From positions 1-6,458 of the forward strand of contig JACMLS010000188.1 of assembly GCA_014379485.1 (NCBI GenBank): DNA of 6,458 nt, in the 5' to 3' direction. Of the stretch, positions 5,939 to 6,458 are shown piece after piece. The stretch is from Bacteroidia bacterium. GTDB lineage: Bacteria; Bacteroidota; Bacteroidia; B-17B0; Aurantibacillaceae. The notes beneath the pieces are model-generated. The model was not told the DNA's origin. It saw only the letters and a program-made list of their open reading frames with translations, and did not search any database. Both the position numbers and the translations under genes were made by a program. Every line of letters starts with the position of its first letter. Positions within the stretch are counted from its first letter, which is position 1.

Positions 5939-6458
5939 ATGAAAAAAATTTTACTCCTGCTTTTTGTATTTTGCGGAATTTCTAAAATGAATTCTCAGAT
6001 TTGCACACCAAATACTTCTTTTACACAAACCGGAATTTATCCTGACACATTGCCTGCAGGAACAGTGGGACAACCCTACTCTACTGATATTACTTTTGTA
6101 ATGCCCTTAGACACACAAGGTGTAAGTTTTACAAATTTTAAAATTCTTACCGTTTCATTGCCTGTTGGTTTAAGCTGGACCTGCAGTAATTTTGCCAATG
6201 GTTGTAATTACAATCCGCAGGTTAGTCAATACGGTTGCGTAAATATTTCGGGCACACCATTGCTTGCTGGTTCGTATCCTATTGCAGTAACTGTACTTGC
6301 AGATCTTACCATTGCCTCTGGAATACCGGTTACCTTTAATATTTACATGGATGTTTTGCCCGCAACCTCTTCCGCCTCCAACAACGGATTTTCTATGATG
6401 GGGTATGAAGGTTGTTCACCTATCACCGTAGATTTTGTAAACAACAACCCCGGTTTAC
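5939..6458 (+). CDS. secreted multi-module surface protein, N-terminal part (runs off the window)
   Basis: An ATG at 5939 opens a frame of 173 codons that is still open at the window edge, so the C-terminus is missing. Residues 1-19 form a signal peptide (MKKILLLLFVFCGIS, probable cut before Q20); there is no lipobox. The mature start is Cys-rich, followed by a region of about 30-140 containing GIYPDTLPAGTVGQPYS and ISGTPLLAGSYPIAVTV. This resembles a beta-sandwich module I associate with Bacteroidota exported proteins. From about 157, YEGCSPITVDFVNN looks like the beginning of a PKD-type domain. Such proteins commonly end in a T9SS sorting domain, but that part is outside the window. Its function cannot be named; adhesin or cell-surface roles are only a guess. 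It lies 68 bp after the small ORF on the same strand. Confidence 0.8.
   Translation, partial: MKKILLLLFVFCGISKMNSQICTPNTSFTQTGIYPDTLPAGTVGQPYSTDITFVMPLDTQGVSFTNFKILTVSLPVGLSWTCSNFANGCNYNPQVSQYGCVNISGTPLLAGSYPIAVTVLADLTIASGIPVTFNIYMDVLPATSSASNNGFSMMGYEGCSPITVDFVNNNPGL

Overview
The window looks like a piece of a Bacteroidota chromosome. The evidence is three-fold: a secreted metalloprotease ending in a type IX secretion (T9SS) type A C-terminal sorting domain, TPR-membrane-coiled-coil proteins of the kind that precede SpoIIE phosphatase or kinase outputs in this phylum, and promoter-like boxes fitting the Bacteroidota TAnnTTTG consensus with little Shine-Dalgarno signal. Class or genus cannot be assigned from the sequence alone.

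Layout. Positions 1-88 hold an inverted repeat and an A-tract (a T-tract on the minus strand) that may terminate the leftward gene. Positions 89-2353 (minus strand) encode a complete 754-aa metzincin metalloprotease with signal peptide, propeptide, HExxHxxxxxH zinc site, Met-turn, beta-sandwich modules and sorting tail. Positions 2354-2503 are a divergent promoter region. Positions 2504-4339 and 4336-5769 (plus strand) are two tandem paralogues, each with signal peptide, 40-residue TPR units (10 and 7 respectively), one membrane helix, a cytoplasmic coiled coil and a short tail. They overlap by 4 nt and both start with TTG. Directly after them, again with a 4-nt overlap, lies a 34-codon reading frame (5766-5870). 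Its last 18 codons match the tails of the two large paralogues in sequence and exact length, and I read it as the collapsed remnant of a third copy or a surviving microprotein. A fourth plus-strand gene (5939 to beyond the window end) starts a secreted multi-module protein.

How the genes may work together. The TPR pair has the shape of an envelope sensor: TPRs outside the inner membrane, a helix across it and a coiled coil inside. Both members stop where related proteins would continue into a catalytic domain, so they would have to act through partners. The protease and the last gene are probable exported proteins and need not be functionally linked to the TPR genes. The most unusual content is the tandem family itself: its shared translational junctions, unit-number difference, patchwork of near-identical DNA and short third member.
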